Of a stretch of DNA of 31,620 nt, positions 15,129 to 24,477 are shown one piece after another. The stretch is from the NCBI GenBank assembly GCA_030141605.1, contig JAQGDQ010002446.1:1-31620 (forward strand). The letters run 5' to 3'. Numbering within the stretch: position 1 is the stretch's first letter; every line of letters begins with the position of its first letter. The DNA comes from Tubiluchus corallicola (Eukaryota; Priapulida; Priapulimorpha; Priapulimorphida; Tubiluchidae). The position numbers and the translations under genes are program-made. Under the pieces are notes generated by a model, which did not search any database, was not told the DNA's origin, and saw only the letters and a program-made list of their open reading frames with translations.

Positions 15129-18100
15129 TCATAGTTTATGGGCGTTTTCCCTATTAATATATTCCTTGGGCGTCATATTAAAATGTTTTTTAAATACAGT
15201 AGTAAAATAGGAAGGAGATGAAAAACCTACAAGGAAACCTATTTCTGATATAGAAAGTCTTCCTTCCCTCAATAATTGACAGGCTTTACTAAAACGTATC
15301 TTGTTGATAAAACTGGTAGCAGGCTCGCCTGTGATAGCCTTCATTTTGATATGCAAGCTAGACCTGCTTACAAACATTTCTCGACTAAACATTTCTGCTG
15401 AAAAATTAACATTGGTTAGGTTGTTCTCTACTACTTTTACTGCTTTTCTCAAAAAGTCTTCATCTCTTCCATTAAGAGCAATTTTTTCGGGTACTATGTC
15501 TGTACTTTTTCTATATATTTCTTTTAAGCGTTTTCGCTCTCGGATAATATTTTTCACCTTGGCCTCTAACAGTTCTACACTAAACGGTTTAGCGATATAA
15601 TCATCTGCTCCTATTTCTATTCCCCTTATTTGGTCTTCAAGATTAGCTTTTACGGTAAGTAATATAATGGGTATATGGCTTGTTTTGATATTAGTTTTTA
15701 GTATCCTACACATTTTTACTCCATCCATTTTGGGCATCATTACATCTGAAATAATAATATCTGGTTCTTGTTTTGATATTTTCTCCAATGCTTCTACTCC
15801 ATTTCTAGCAATAAGAATATTGTAACTTTGAGAAAATACCTCCTGTAAAAAAAATAATGTATCTGTATTGTCCTCTACTATCAACAAAGTATCCCATTTT
15901 TCGTTCCTTTTACTATCTTCGACAACAGGGAATTTTTCTTTGTTGTTTTCAGTGCTGGAAAATAGGTACGGGTCTTCGTCTAACTTTTCCTTTATTTTAA
16001 TTATATCTCCAGAAGTAATTTCTTGTTTTTTATAAACAACATCACCCAATGGTAACTTCACAGTAAAAGTAGTCCCCTTTCCATATTCACTCTCTACTCG
16101 TACCTCTCCATAATGCCTATCTACAAGCCTTTTCACCAAAGCCAGTCCGATGCCTGTGCTAGGGTTTTCCATATTTTTATTAGACTGATAATAGCGGTCA
16201 AAAATCTTATCTATATTCTTCTTCTCTATTCCCTCTCCATTGTCTTTTACCTCTATCACAAGCCACATTTCATTAGTAAAAACATTCACTATTATTTCAC
16301 CTGCTTTTGCAGTATGTTTAAAAGCATTAGAAATAAGGTTGTACATTATTTTCTCCACATAGTTTTTGTCAAAATAAATCAACTTCTCTGCAGAAATAGT
16401 GTTGAAATGAAAAGTAATACCCTTTTGCTTTGCTAAATTAGAAAAAGAATTATGCACCTGATATAAAAAAGGTATAATGTTCTCTTTCTTCACACTTAAT
16501 TTCATTACTCCAAACTCTGCCTTTCTAAACTCTAGTAATTGAAGTATTAACTTTGACAATCGCAAAGCATTTTTATGCACCAACTGTAACTGATTTTTGC
16601 CTTTTTCGTCTATAGTTTTATCACCCAACAGCTTTTTTATTGGGGAAATAATCAAAGTAAGAGGTGTGCAAAATTCGTGAGACACATTAGTAAAAAACCG
16701 TAATTTCATTTGGTTAAGATAGTTGTCCTTTTGCTTCTCTATACGTTCTATATTAAGTTGATGAGATACTTTCTGCCGTGCTGTAACTAGTCTATGAGCC
16801 GCAAATAAAAGTGTAGATATAATAAGAATATAGACAGCAATAGCCCACACAGATAACCACCAAGGATACATCACCTCAATTTTGAGCATAGTAACTACAT
16901 CGCTCCAAATCATATCATTGTTAGCACTTATCATTTTTAATACGTAACTACCCGATTTTAAGTTTGAGAATGACAACTCCTTAGCAAAACTCCCCATTAC
17001 CCATTTATCATCTTGGCTGCCTTCCAGCTGATACTTAAAAACACCTCGTTGCAATGATAAATAATTAAAATCTACTATCTGCAGGCTAAAACTATTTTGG
17101 TTGTGCTTTAATGTTATCTTGTTTGTCTCGTCAATTGGGGAATTCAAAATACTCGTTTTATTCATAGGTAAAACTTTTTTCCCTCCTACTCTCAACTCTA
17201 CAACTTTAGCAGGAAATTTATATTTATTTTCCCGTATTTGAGAAGGATAAAAAACATTCAACCCATTAATGCCTCCAAATATAAACTGTCCCTTGCTTGT
17301 CTTACAAAAAGAGGCAGGCGAGAACTGGTTGCTTTGCAGTCCATCAGAATAGAGGTAATTTTTAAATTCACCTGTTTCTCTATTAAAAGAACTTATTCCC
17401 TTGTTAGTGCTTAACCAAAGTTTTTTGTCCTCATCTTCCAAAATACCATAAATATGCTCATTAGGAAGCCCATCCTTTATATGAAAAGACTTAAAACTAC
17501 TCTTTTCTTCATCGAATAAATTTAATCCCCAATCTGTACCTATCCAAATATTACCATCCACATCCTCTGCGATACAAAGTATCTTACTACTACTTAAAGC
17601 CCCCTTCTCATTATGAGGAAAAACTTCAAAAATATTCTTGTCAGGGTAAAAAATATTCACCCCCTTAAAAGTGCCTATCCATATTCGCCCCTTAGAATCT
17701 TCAAACAAATATGAAATAACCTCTGATGTCAATTTATTGCCCAAAACATCCGTATGATAATGTTCAAACTCACCCCGTTCTGGAATAAATTTATCCAAAC
17801 CACTCCAAGTACCCACCCATATCTGCCCCTTACTATCCTTCAACAATCCATATACATAATTGTCTGCAATGCTATTTCCTTTTTCGTTAGAAGTGTATTT
17901 GATAAATTTCTCACGACCTTTGTCAAAGTAGATAAGCCCCCCTCCGTGAGTGCCAAAATATAAACCATTATATTCATCTACAATAATAGCCTTCACATTA
18001 TTTGGGTTACCCAATTGCGAAAATGACTGGCTAATAGGATAATATTCTATACTATTCGTTTTACTATTGTAATAATTTAAACCATTCTCATTAGTACCTA

Positions 18101-19211
18101 TCCAAAGATTGCTTTCTCTGTCTTCTGCAATAGCACTAATCACATCATCACTCAAAGAAAACTGTCCTCCGTTTTTGTTCAGTTTAAAGAACTTTTTCAA
18201 ACTAGGATGATAATAGTTTATACCCCCGTAAAAAGTGCCTACCCACATTGCTCCCTGTTTGTCTTGGTATATAGAACGAACAGAATTCTGACTGATAGAA
18301 TGCTGTTTGGTCAAGTCGCTGAAATAGTTAGTAAAAGTACCACTATTAGTATCGAGTATGCTCAACCCATAAAAAGTGCCAATCCATATTTTCCCCTCTA
18401 TATCTCTCCCTAAAGAACGAATAAAATTATTGCATAAACTATTTGGGTTTTTCTCATCTGCTAAATAATTGGTCAATTGAAGAGATGATAAATCATAACA
18501 AAATAGTCCGTCTCCCATAGTACCTATAAAAACAAACGAAGAATCTATTGCTAAAGCTCTTACTTCTTTACCCTTCAATGCTTCTAAATATGATGTAATT
18601 CCAAAATCTTGTTTGTTTATTTTATATAAACCTGATTCGGTGCCTACAAAAAAACTATCGCCTTTATCCTTAATACAATAGACTATCTTAAACCTATTAC
18701 CATCCCAATTATTAGGAGTTACAAACTTTTCCTCTTTTCTACTGAAAAACACAATACCCCTGCCATTGACCCCCATCATCAACAAATCCTTATCAAATTC
18801 TACTATAGAAAAAATTTCATAGCCAATTCCATCATATATATATTTGTAGTTCTTAAAACCATCTATCCTCTCATCATACTTACTTAACCCCCCATCACCA
18901 CCAATCCATAAATCTTTATTACTATCAACCAACAAGTGCCTAACACTATTAGTAGCAATACTATTTGGGTTATTCATATCCATCTGATAGGTGACAAATC
19001 TATAACCATCAAATTTATTTAATCCGTCTTGCGTACCAAACCACATAAAGCCTTTATTATCTTGAACTATACTATATACAGTACTTTGAGAGAGTCCTGC
19101 CTCCAAAGAATAATGCTGAAAATAAATCTCATCCTTACTATACTCAAATGCCAACAAACTGTAAAAGGTAAAAAACAAAAATAGGAATAGAAGGAATTGC
19201 TTTCTTTTCAT
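15129..19211 (-). CDS. Hybrid two-component system (HTCS) sensor-regulator of the GAG locus
   Basis: A one-protein signalling system of 1360 residues, typical for the HTCS family. After a signal sequence (1-22) come two beta-propellers of repeated 'Trp-Ile-Gly-Thr' blades (about 30-690) and a Y_Y_Y domain (about 715-780), which together form the periplasmic sugar sensor. One membrane segment follows (about 786-808). The cytoplasmic part has a histidine kinase dimerisation domain with His845 in SHEFCTPLTL (Cys where Arg is usual), an ATPase domain (NLISNAFKHT, DNGEGI, STGIGLAL), a receiver domain with Asp1156 in IIISDVMMPKMDG, and a C-terminal AraC helix-turn-helix (about 1260-1355). It is divergent from the second PL8 gene and lies between both GAG blocks, so it probably controls them. 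By analogy with HTCS proteins of Bacteroides GAG loci, the ligand is probably an unsaturated GAG disaccharide; that is inference. Confidence 0.95.
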   Translation of the reverse strand: MKRKQFLLFLFLFFTFYSLLAFEYSKDEIYFQHYSLEAGLSQSTVYSIVQDNKGFMWFGTQDGLNKFDGYRFVTYQMDMNNPNSIATNSVRHLLVDSNKDLWIGGDGGLSKYDERIDGFKNYKYIYDGIGYEIFSIVEFDKDLLMMGVNGRGIVFFSRKEEKFVTPNNWDGNRFKIVYCIKDKGDSFFVGTESGLYKINKQDFGITSYLEALKGKEVRALAIDSSFVFIGTMGDGLFCYDLSSLQLTNYLADEKNPNSLCNNFIRSLGRDIEGKIWIGTFYGLSILDTNSGTFTNYFSDLTKQHSISQNSVRSIYQDKQGAMWVGTFYGGINYYHPSLKKFFKLNKNGGQFSLSDDVISAIAEDRESNLWIGTNENGLNYYNSKTNSIEYYPISQSFSQLGNPNNVKAIIVDEYNGLYFGTHGGGLIYFDKGREKFIKYTSNEKGNSIADNYVYGLLKDSKGQIWVGTWSGLDKFIPERGEFEHYHTDVLGNKLTSEVISYLFEDSKGRIWIGTFKGVNIFYPDKNIFEVFPHNEKGALSSSKILCIAEDVDGNIWIGTDWGLNLFDEEKSSFKSFHIKDGLPNEHIYGILEDEDKKLWLSTNKGISSFNRETGEFKNYLYSDGLQSNQFSPASFCKTSKGQFIFGGINGLNVFYPSQIRENKYKFPAKVVELRVGGKKVLPMNKTSILNSPIDETNKITLKHNQNSFSLQIVDFNYLSLQRGVFKYQLEGSQDDKWVMGSFAKELSFSNLKSGSYVLKMISANNDMIWSDVVTMLKIEVMYPWWLSVWAIAVYILIISTLLFAAHRLVTARQKVSHQLNIERIEKQKDNYLNQMKLRFFTNVSHEFCTPLTLIISPIKKLLGDKTIDEKGKNQLQLVHKNALRLSKLILQLLEFRKAEFGVMKLSVKKENIIPFLYQVHNSFSNLAKQKGITFHFNTISAEKLIYFDKNYVEKIMYNLISNAFKHTAKAGEIIVNVFTNEMWLVIEVKDNGEGIEKKNIDKIFDRYYQSNKNMENPSTGIGLALVKRLVDRHYGEVRVESEYGKGTTFTVKLPLGDVVYKKQEITSGDIIKIKEKLDEDPYLFSSTENNKEKFPVVEDSKRNEKWDTLLIVEDNTDTLFFLQEVFSQSYNILIARNGVEALEKISKQEPDIIISDVMMPKMDGVKMCRILKTNIKTSHIPIILLTVKANLEDQIRGIEIGADDYIAKPFSVELLEAKVKNIIRERKRLKEIYRKSTDIVPEKIALNGRDEDFLRKAVKVVENNLTNVNFSAEMFSREMFVSRSSLHIKMKAITGEPATSFINKIRFSKACQLLREGRLSISEIGFLVGFSSPSYFTTVFKKHFNMTPKEYINRENAHKL

Positions 19212-19368
19212 AAATTAGAACTTATAGAAACATTTGGAACTAAATATGTAATAATGACGCTTAATGTTGGATTCATTTTTGTTGAAAAAAACACAAAATA
19301 AGGTAATATTAAACATAAATTAAAAAAAATAAGATAAAAGAAAAACTACAGTTTTAATTATTATACCG

Positions 19369-19375
19369 TATTTTG
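19369..19375 (+). promoter_or_regulatory. Weak candidate -7 element for PL8/LTD block 2
   Basis: TATTTTG resembles TAnnTTTG with one base missing and lies about 60 bases upstream of the PL8 start at 19436. The 224-bp gap between the divergent HTCS and PL8 genes must hold both promoters and any HTCS binding site. I see no exact consensus on either strand, as might be expected for activator-dependent promoters. Confidence 0.25.
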
Positions 19376-19435
19376 TAAAAGTATAACTAAAAAATTATAG
19401 TAATTCGTTCTACCCAATTTAACTTTATTTTAATT

Positions 19436-22400
19436 ATGAATAAATATTTATTATTTACCATTATTACTTTCGCATTTTTAACAACAGGCAATATACAAAT
19501 AAAAGGAGGACAAAGTCAAGTAAGTATCGATGAAAATGTAATCTCCTTTGAAGAACACAAAGTGCCAAGTAATTGGTCTGTTGATGAGAACGGTCAACTA
19601 TCTATTTCAAAACGACACTACAAACACGGCAAAAGTTCATTAGAATGGCTGTGGGAAGGAACATCTACACTTATTGCTACTGATCTACCCAACCTTACTC
19701 AAGCAGCAAAGGCAAAAAACGGAGGAATTCTTATGTGGATATACAACGAAAAGCCCATAGAGGGTTATCTTACATTTGAGTTCTATAACAAATTAGGCGA
19801 AAAAAAATTCCAATTTCAATACAAAGCCAATTTCAAAGGATGGAGAAATTCTTGGATTAGATTTAGAGAAGATGTGCAATACAAACCTGCTAACTCCAAA
19901 GATGAAATAACTACCCTAAAAATACAAGCTCCAAACACACCAGAAGGAAAAATATATTTAGACCTATGGGAATTTAGCACTCATGTGCAAGGCAACCGTT
20001 CATCAAGTTATCAATTCCAAAGGGGAACACCTGAAAAACACGCTTGGGCTACTTACAAATGGAGTCAATACAAACCCTATTTGCCTCCACTCAAAAGAAT
20101 TACACAACAAGAAATAAATGCCTTCAAAACCATAGAAAACAGACTCGATTTTTGGCTACTTGGAACGGACAAATACAAAAACTCAGAGGCCTACAAAATT
20201 CGTAAAGAAGCACTCAACAGATTTATAGATAGGGGGGTGAAAGAATTTGACAAATACAACATTAAAAGACACCCCGACGGAAATATCACTGGAGTGCCTG
20301 TGTTTGCTCGCAACTCATCTTATCAACCTAAAATATCAGAAGATATATCACAAAAAATGTGTCTTGCTCTTGCCTACGACTATAAGATAAACGGCAATAA
20401 AGAAAGTTTAGACAAAATACTCCTTGTATATGACTACCTCAACGACCAAGGATGGGCAGAAGGTAGTTCTCTTGGGTCGCTAGACCACGAAACCAACCGT
20501 TCTATTGGTTATGTCTTCTCTGTATATACATTGCGCAATGAACTTAAAGAAGCAGGAATTCTTGAAAGAGAAATTGCTTCCATAGACTGGTTTATGAACT
20601 TCAAGCACGCTTTTGTAAAAGAAAAAATAGAAACCACAGCCGATGCTATGAGAAACAAGTATATGGCTTATATATTACGGGTACTAATGATGGAAAACAC
20701 TCCCCAAAAAGTGCAATATATGAGTTGCCTCATCAACTATCTATCCGCAGGCTTGGAAATAGCACAGGGATGGGCTGATGTGATAAAACCAGACTATACA
20801 GGCTATCATCATAGAGGTGTATATGCCAATGGATATTCCCCCAACGCATACCACAATGCTTCTATAGTCAATTATTTACTAAACAACACTCTCTTCTCTT
20901 TAGAAGAGCAATCTATAGAAAACCTTAAAAATGCTTTACGCACGCAGCGCATTATGTCTAACAAGTACCATACTCCTGTAAGTATAGGCGGGCGGCTACA
21001 AAGTCACGACATATTAAATAGAATAATAGCATCTTACGCATATCTTGCATATTCGCAACCTACCATAGACGAAGAAATGGCTGGTATTTTTATGAGATTG
21101 TGGGACCCTAAATCTGATTATTTAAAAGAAATGTTTTCAAAAGCAGGAACAGATATATCTTATTTTCATACATTGGGAGAGATAGAAATAATGATGAACC
21201 TCGCTAATGAAGGTATAGCTCCCGAAAAAGCTCCTAATGGGTTTTGGTCTAAGCCTTTTGCAGGTTTAGCTGTTCATAGGAAAGATGACTGGTTAGTAAC
21301 AGCCAAGGGATGGAGTCAGTATATCTATGATTTTGAATCAGGAGCAAAAGAAAACTTATATGGCAGATATGTAAGTTATGGAAATGTGCAGATACAAAAT
21401 GCTGGTAACCCCATAGACTATATCAGCAATGGATATGCTTTACAGCAAGGATGGGACTGGACAAAATGGCCGGGAACTACAGCCATAGGACAACCCTTAG
21501 AAAATATAGAATGTACCAAAGATGGTGGCGTAAAGCATCGTAATTTTTCGCCCAGCACTTTTCTTGGAGCAACTACTTGTGATGATAAAAATGGAATATG
21601 GTCTATGCAATTGATAGACAACGTATATGAAATAGGGTTTACAGCCAACAAGTCGGTATTTTTCTTTGGCAATGAGGTTATATGCCTTGGTTCGGATATA
21701 GAGAACAACAACGCTCAATATCCCACAGAAACTACCTTGTTTCAAACTTTTATACAAAGCAGGTCAGAGCCTATATATATCAATTCTAACAAGAAACTTT
21801 CAAAATTCCCCTACAAAGAAACTTTGAAAAACAAAAAGAATATTTGGTTAATGGACTCCAAAAACAATGCTTATTTCATTCGAAAAGGACAAACTATTGA
21901 GATAAAACGTCAACATCAATACTCCAAACACCCTAATATAGGGAAAAAATACAAAGGAGGAAATACTACTGCCTCTGAGCAAGAAGACACCGAAGGTGAT
22001 TACGCCATAGCGTGGCTCAACCACGGGAAAACCCCTAAAAAACAAGAATACGAATACACTATTTTAATAAATTCAACACCTGATGAAGTAGAGAAATACA
22101 CTCAAAATATACCCTACAAAGTAATAACTAAAAATAAAACGGCTCATATATTACAACACAACAGCTACAATACTACTGCTTATGCTATATTTGACCCCAA
22201 TAGCTATAAAAGTTTTGGACTGGTAAAGAGTGTTTCGTCTCCAGTATTGATAATGTACAAAGAAGAAGAGAATGATGTTGTGTCGCTTAGCCTTACTGAC
22301 CCTGATTTTAGACGCTCGCACTTAGAAACAACCACCCAAGCCAACAACTTGGAAAATATATTTGAAGAGGGAGCAACAATGCTTGTTACACTTATTTTAA

Positions 22401-22528
22401 AAGGAAAATGGCAAGTAGCCAAAAAACCAGAACAAGTGAAAATGGTGAATGTTACTGACAATCAAACAGCAATAGAAATTAATTGCCATAGCGCAGAAAC
22501 CTATCAGCTGCAACTTAAAAAAATGTAG
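19436..22528 (+). CDS. PL8 chondroitin-ABC-type lyase, without T9SS tail
   Basis: A second full-length chondroitin-ABC-type lyase (1030 residues) with the same architecture as the product of 4078-7377: signal peptide (about 1-24), N-terminal jelly roll (HYKHGKSSLEWLW near 61-73), alpha-toroid (about 220-600) and C-terminal beta-sandwiches. Candidate catalytic residues by alignment are His459 (TGYHHRGVY), Tyr467 (ANGYSPNAY), Arg520 (SIGGRL) and Glu634 (DFESGAKEN). Similarity to the first copy is high across the catalytic core (QGWAEGS-LGSLDHE, GFW-KPFAG). The protein ends at TYQLQLKKM, so the sorting domain is absent and it should stay in the periplasm or leave by another route. The pair suggests division between outside and periplasmic cleavage, or different sulfation preferences. 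It is divergent from the HTCS gene. Confidence 0.92.
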   Translation: MNKYLLFTIITFAFLTTGNIQIKGGQSQVSIDENVISFEEHKVPSNWSVDENGQLSISKRHYKHGKSSLEWLWEGTSTLIATDLPNLTQAAKAKNGGILMWIYNEKPIEGYLTFEFYNKLGEKKFQFQYKANFKGWRNSWIRFREDVQYKPANSKDEITTLKIQAPNTPEGKIYLDLWEFSTHVQGNRSSSYQFQRGTPEKHAWATYKWSQYKPYLPPLKRITQQEINAFKTIENRLDFWLLGTDKYKNSEAYKIRKEALNRFIDRGVKEFDKYNIKRHPDGNITGVPVFARNSSYQPKISEDISQKMCLALAYDYKINGNKESLDKILLVYDYLNDQGWAEGSSLGSLDHETNRSIGYVFSVYTLRNELKEAGILEREIASIDWFMNFKHAFVKEKIETTADAMRNKYMAYILRVLMMENTPQKVQYMSCLINYLSAGLEIAQGWADVIKPDYTGYHHRGVYANGYSPNAYHNASIVNYLLNNTLFSLEEQSIENLKNALRTQRIMSNKYHTPVSIGGRLQSHDILNRIIASYAYLAYSQPTIDEEMAGIFMRLWDPKSDYLKEMFSKAGTDISYFHTLGEIEIMMNLANEGIAPEKAPNGFWSKPFAGLAVHRKDDWLVTAKGWSQYIYDFESGAKENLYGRYVSYGNVQIQNAGNPIDYISNGYALQQGWDWTKWPGTTAIGQPLENIECTKDGGVKHRNFSPSTFLGATTCDDKNGIWSMQLIDNVYEIGFTANKSVFFFGNEVICLGSDIENNNAQYPTETTLFQTFIQSRSEPIYINSNKKLSKFPYKETLKNKKNIWLMDSKNNAYFIRKGQTIEIKRQHQYSKHPNIGKKYKGGNTTASEQEDTEGDYAIAWLNHGKTPKKQEYEYTILINSTPDEVEKYTQNIPYKVITKNKTAHILQHNSYNTTAYAIFDPNSYKSFGLVKSVSSPVLIMYKEEENDVVSLSLTDPDFRRSHLETTTQANNLENIFEEGATMLVTLILKGKWQVAKKPEQVKMVNVTDNQTAIEINCHSAETYQLQLKKM

Positions 22529-22680
22529 CATCTTCCCATAGTTAGGAGGTTGTTTTATATTGTAGATGCAAACCTATTATTGTTTTGCGTCTACTAAATT
22601 TATTGAAGCAACTACAAATCCTTTCTACAAAAGTGAAATAAAATTCAACAAAACAAAAATAAATAGCTTACTACACTTTA

Positions 22681-22688
22681 TAACTTTG
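22681..22688 (+). promoter_or_regulatory. Candidate -7 promoter element for the LTD-repeat gene
   Basis: TAACTTTG matches TAnnTTTG exactly, 42 bases before the ATG at 22731. It falls inside the longer reading frame that opens at 22566, so it supports 22731 as the true start. A 202-bp gap separates the PL8 stop from this ATG. Confidence 0.45.
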
Positions 22689-22730
22689 TGTATATTTATG
22701 TTGTATAGTCTAAATAAACTGTATTCAATT

Positions 22731-24470
22731 ATGAAAAAATATTCTATAATATCAATTGTTTTTACTTTGAGTATTATTCTTATAGCTATTTTCACATATT
22801 GTAAAAAAGAAGAGTTCCTTTCTACTCCTGTAGAAGGAGGAGGAAAACCCCCGCACGGAGGAAGCATAATAATAACTGAAGTTACAGACCTAATTGGAAA
22901 CAGTAGTGAAAAGATACAATATATAGAACTTTTCAATATATATAATAAACCCATCAGCCTACAAAATTGGAAGCTTATTACAGAAGACGACACTACAATA
23001 TTAGACTTTACAATACCTGATAGCAGTTTTGTTATCGTAGCCAGTGAAACCACTGTCGAAAGGTTGAAAGACCCTACAATATTTCCTGACTTAGGTATAG
23101 AAGAAGGTAAAAACCTATTTACAATTACATCCATAGCCCCCCTAAAAGAGTATTCGCTTTTGGACAGATACAACGATATTGTAGATGTATATGGAGGATG
23201 GGACATTACCAACGGAAGAGCGGTAAGAGATTTAGAGACCGAAGAAGGAGATAATAAAGAAAACATTAGTAGTTGGAAATTAATACCTGAAATACCTGCT
23301 ATAGACAATAAAGATACTGCAACGAAATATACTGACCCGCTAGCGTGGAAAGAACCCACATTCCCCCCCAAGGAGCCTATCAATATTATTATTACCGAAA
23401 TAACAGATTTAGACAAATATAGAACAGAGCAAGACAATAATGACTATTTAAGATTTATAGAACTATATAATGCTTCTAAAGATACTGTCAACTTAAATGG
23501 ATGGACACTATATAAACAAAATTTAAAAGATGACGGAAAATCCTTAAATAATATTGTAATCCCTCCTGAATCATTTTATATTATTTCTCAAAATGTGATA
23601 AGCAGCATTACCGATATTTACCCCTTTTTAGTAGAAGGAACAACAGTATATAGAGTAAACAACATTGGAGCAGTTAAAACAGCTATCATAACAGACGAAA
23701 CAGGAACTATTGTAGATATATTTGGTGATGTAACCATCAGTGATGGAGACATCCGAGGTTCTGCTTGGGACATTTTTGATGGAAGAGCAGTAAGAAAGTT
23801 AGATGTAAAACAAGGAACTTCTAATGTATCAGGAAATATTGATGAGTGGCATATTATACCAAATCTGCCAAATATAAACGACAATCCAAATATGGCCGAC
23901 CCATTAGATTGGAAAGAACCACCAGCTCCAAAGCTCAATGTGTTTATAACTGAAGTAACCAACCTAAAAACTAGTGGAGTAGATAATCTAATATATGTAG
24001 AACTACACAACAAAGACACAGAAATTGCAAACTTAACAGAATGGAAATTGAATGTTAATAGCACTGATATAGATTTATCTAACATCTCTATTGGTGGAGA
24101 AGATTTCCATATACTTACAGCAAATAAAACTACTCTTACTGGTATTTATACCGATTTAACTGATGAGGAGAAAAATAAAATAACTGAAAATACTAATATT
24201 ACTGGCAATACATCAATATCCTTAAAAAATGAGCAAGGAAATACAATAGACCAATACAGTAGTGGTGAAAACTGGGATATTACTAATGGCAAGGCTTCTA
24301 GAAAAACCTCAGTAACCGAAGGTAACCCTACTGCCACTGAAGATGAATGGACAATAGCCCAAAACTTAGACGAAGTAGATGACACAAATAAAGATATCCT
24401 TGCTGACCCTTGGAATGGAAAGAATGGACACCGCCAAAAGAACCTGCTAATGTTATCATCACCGAAATAA
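22731..24470 (+). CDS. Lamin-tail-domain repeat protein, 5' part, truncated by frameshift
   Basis: A cell-envelope protein of 579 residues as the sequence stands. I chose the ATG at 22731, not the upstream in-frame ATG at 22566, because a signal sequence (Met-Lys-Lys-Tyr, then a long hydrophobic run) starts there and a promoter element lies between. The hydrophobic run ends in Phe-Thr-Tyr-Cys followed by Lys-Lys-Glu-Glu. The charge cluster resembles a surface-export signal of Bacteroidota lipoproteins, but Tyr before the Cys is unusual for a lipobox. Three lamin tail domains (LTD) follow, at about residues 44-200, 214-395 and 402-563, each starting with an 'Ile-Ile-Thr-Glu-Val/Ile-Thr-Asp/Asn-Leu' strand and ending near ADPLxWKE. 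Loss of one C at 24407-24409 shifts the frame near residue 559, and about 20 out-of-frame residues lead to a stop. LTDs are small Ig-like folds; a glycan-binding role is inferred from context. Confidence 0.75.
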   Translation: MKKYSIISIVFTLSIILIAIFTYCKKEEFLSTPVEGGGKPPHGGSIIITEVTDLIGNSSEKIQYIELFNIYNKPISLQNWKLITEDDTTILDFTIPDSSFVIVASETTVERLKDPTIFPDLGIEEGKNLFTITSIAPLKEYSLLDRYNDIVDVYGGWDITNGRAVRDLETEEGDNKENISSWKLIPEIPAIDNKDTATKYTDPLAWKEPTFPPKEPINIIITEITDLDKYRTEQDNNDYLRFIELYNASKDTVNLNGWTLYKQNLKDDGKSLNNIVIPPESFYIISQNVISSITDIYPFLVEGTTVYRVNNIGAVKTAIITDETGTIVDIFGDVTISDGDIRGSAWDIFDGRAVRKLDVKQGTSNVSGNIDEWHIIPNLPNINDNPNMADPLDWKEPPAPKLNVFITEVTNLKTSGVDNLIYVELHNKDTEIANLTEWKLNVNSTDIDLSNISIGGEDFHILTANKTTLTGIYTDLTDEEKNKITENTNITGNTSISLKNEQGNTIDQYSSGENWDITNGKASRKTSVTEGNPTATEDEWTIAQNLDEVDDTNKDILADPWNGKNGHRQKNLLMLSSPK

Positions 24471-24477
24471 CAGATTT
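23934..24477 (+). repeat. Near-identical 544-bp direct repeat, copy 1 (LTD module C1)
   Basis: Matches 25028-25572 almost base for base. I find three substitutions near the 5' end (G/A at 23942 and two in the GAGTAGATAAT / GAGAAGACAAT segment) and one missing C in the tract at 24407-24409. The spacing between copies is 1094 bases before the missing C and 1095 after it; 1095 is exactly 365 codons. Confidence 0.9.

Noticed and set aside
15301-15600. Plus-strand open frames inside the HTCS gene (also 16113-16436)
   Set aside because: They lie opposite well-supported AraC and histidine-kinase coding sequence and have no family features.
22566-22730. 55-codon upstream extension of the LTD gene to the ATG at 22566
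   Set aside because: The extension has no signal peptide and would bury the hydrophobic signal that begins at 22731; an exact -7 promoter element lies inside it at 22681-22688.
22625-23437. Long minus-strand open frame (270 codons) opposite the LTD gene, with others at 23618-24085, 24916-25179 and 25240-25557
   Set aside because: They are mirror frames of the repetitive LTD coding sequence, rich in Ser/Leu/Val as expected for the antisense of Asn/Asp/Thr-rich codons, and two recur only because the sense DNA is duplicated.
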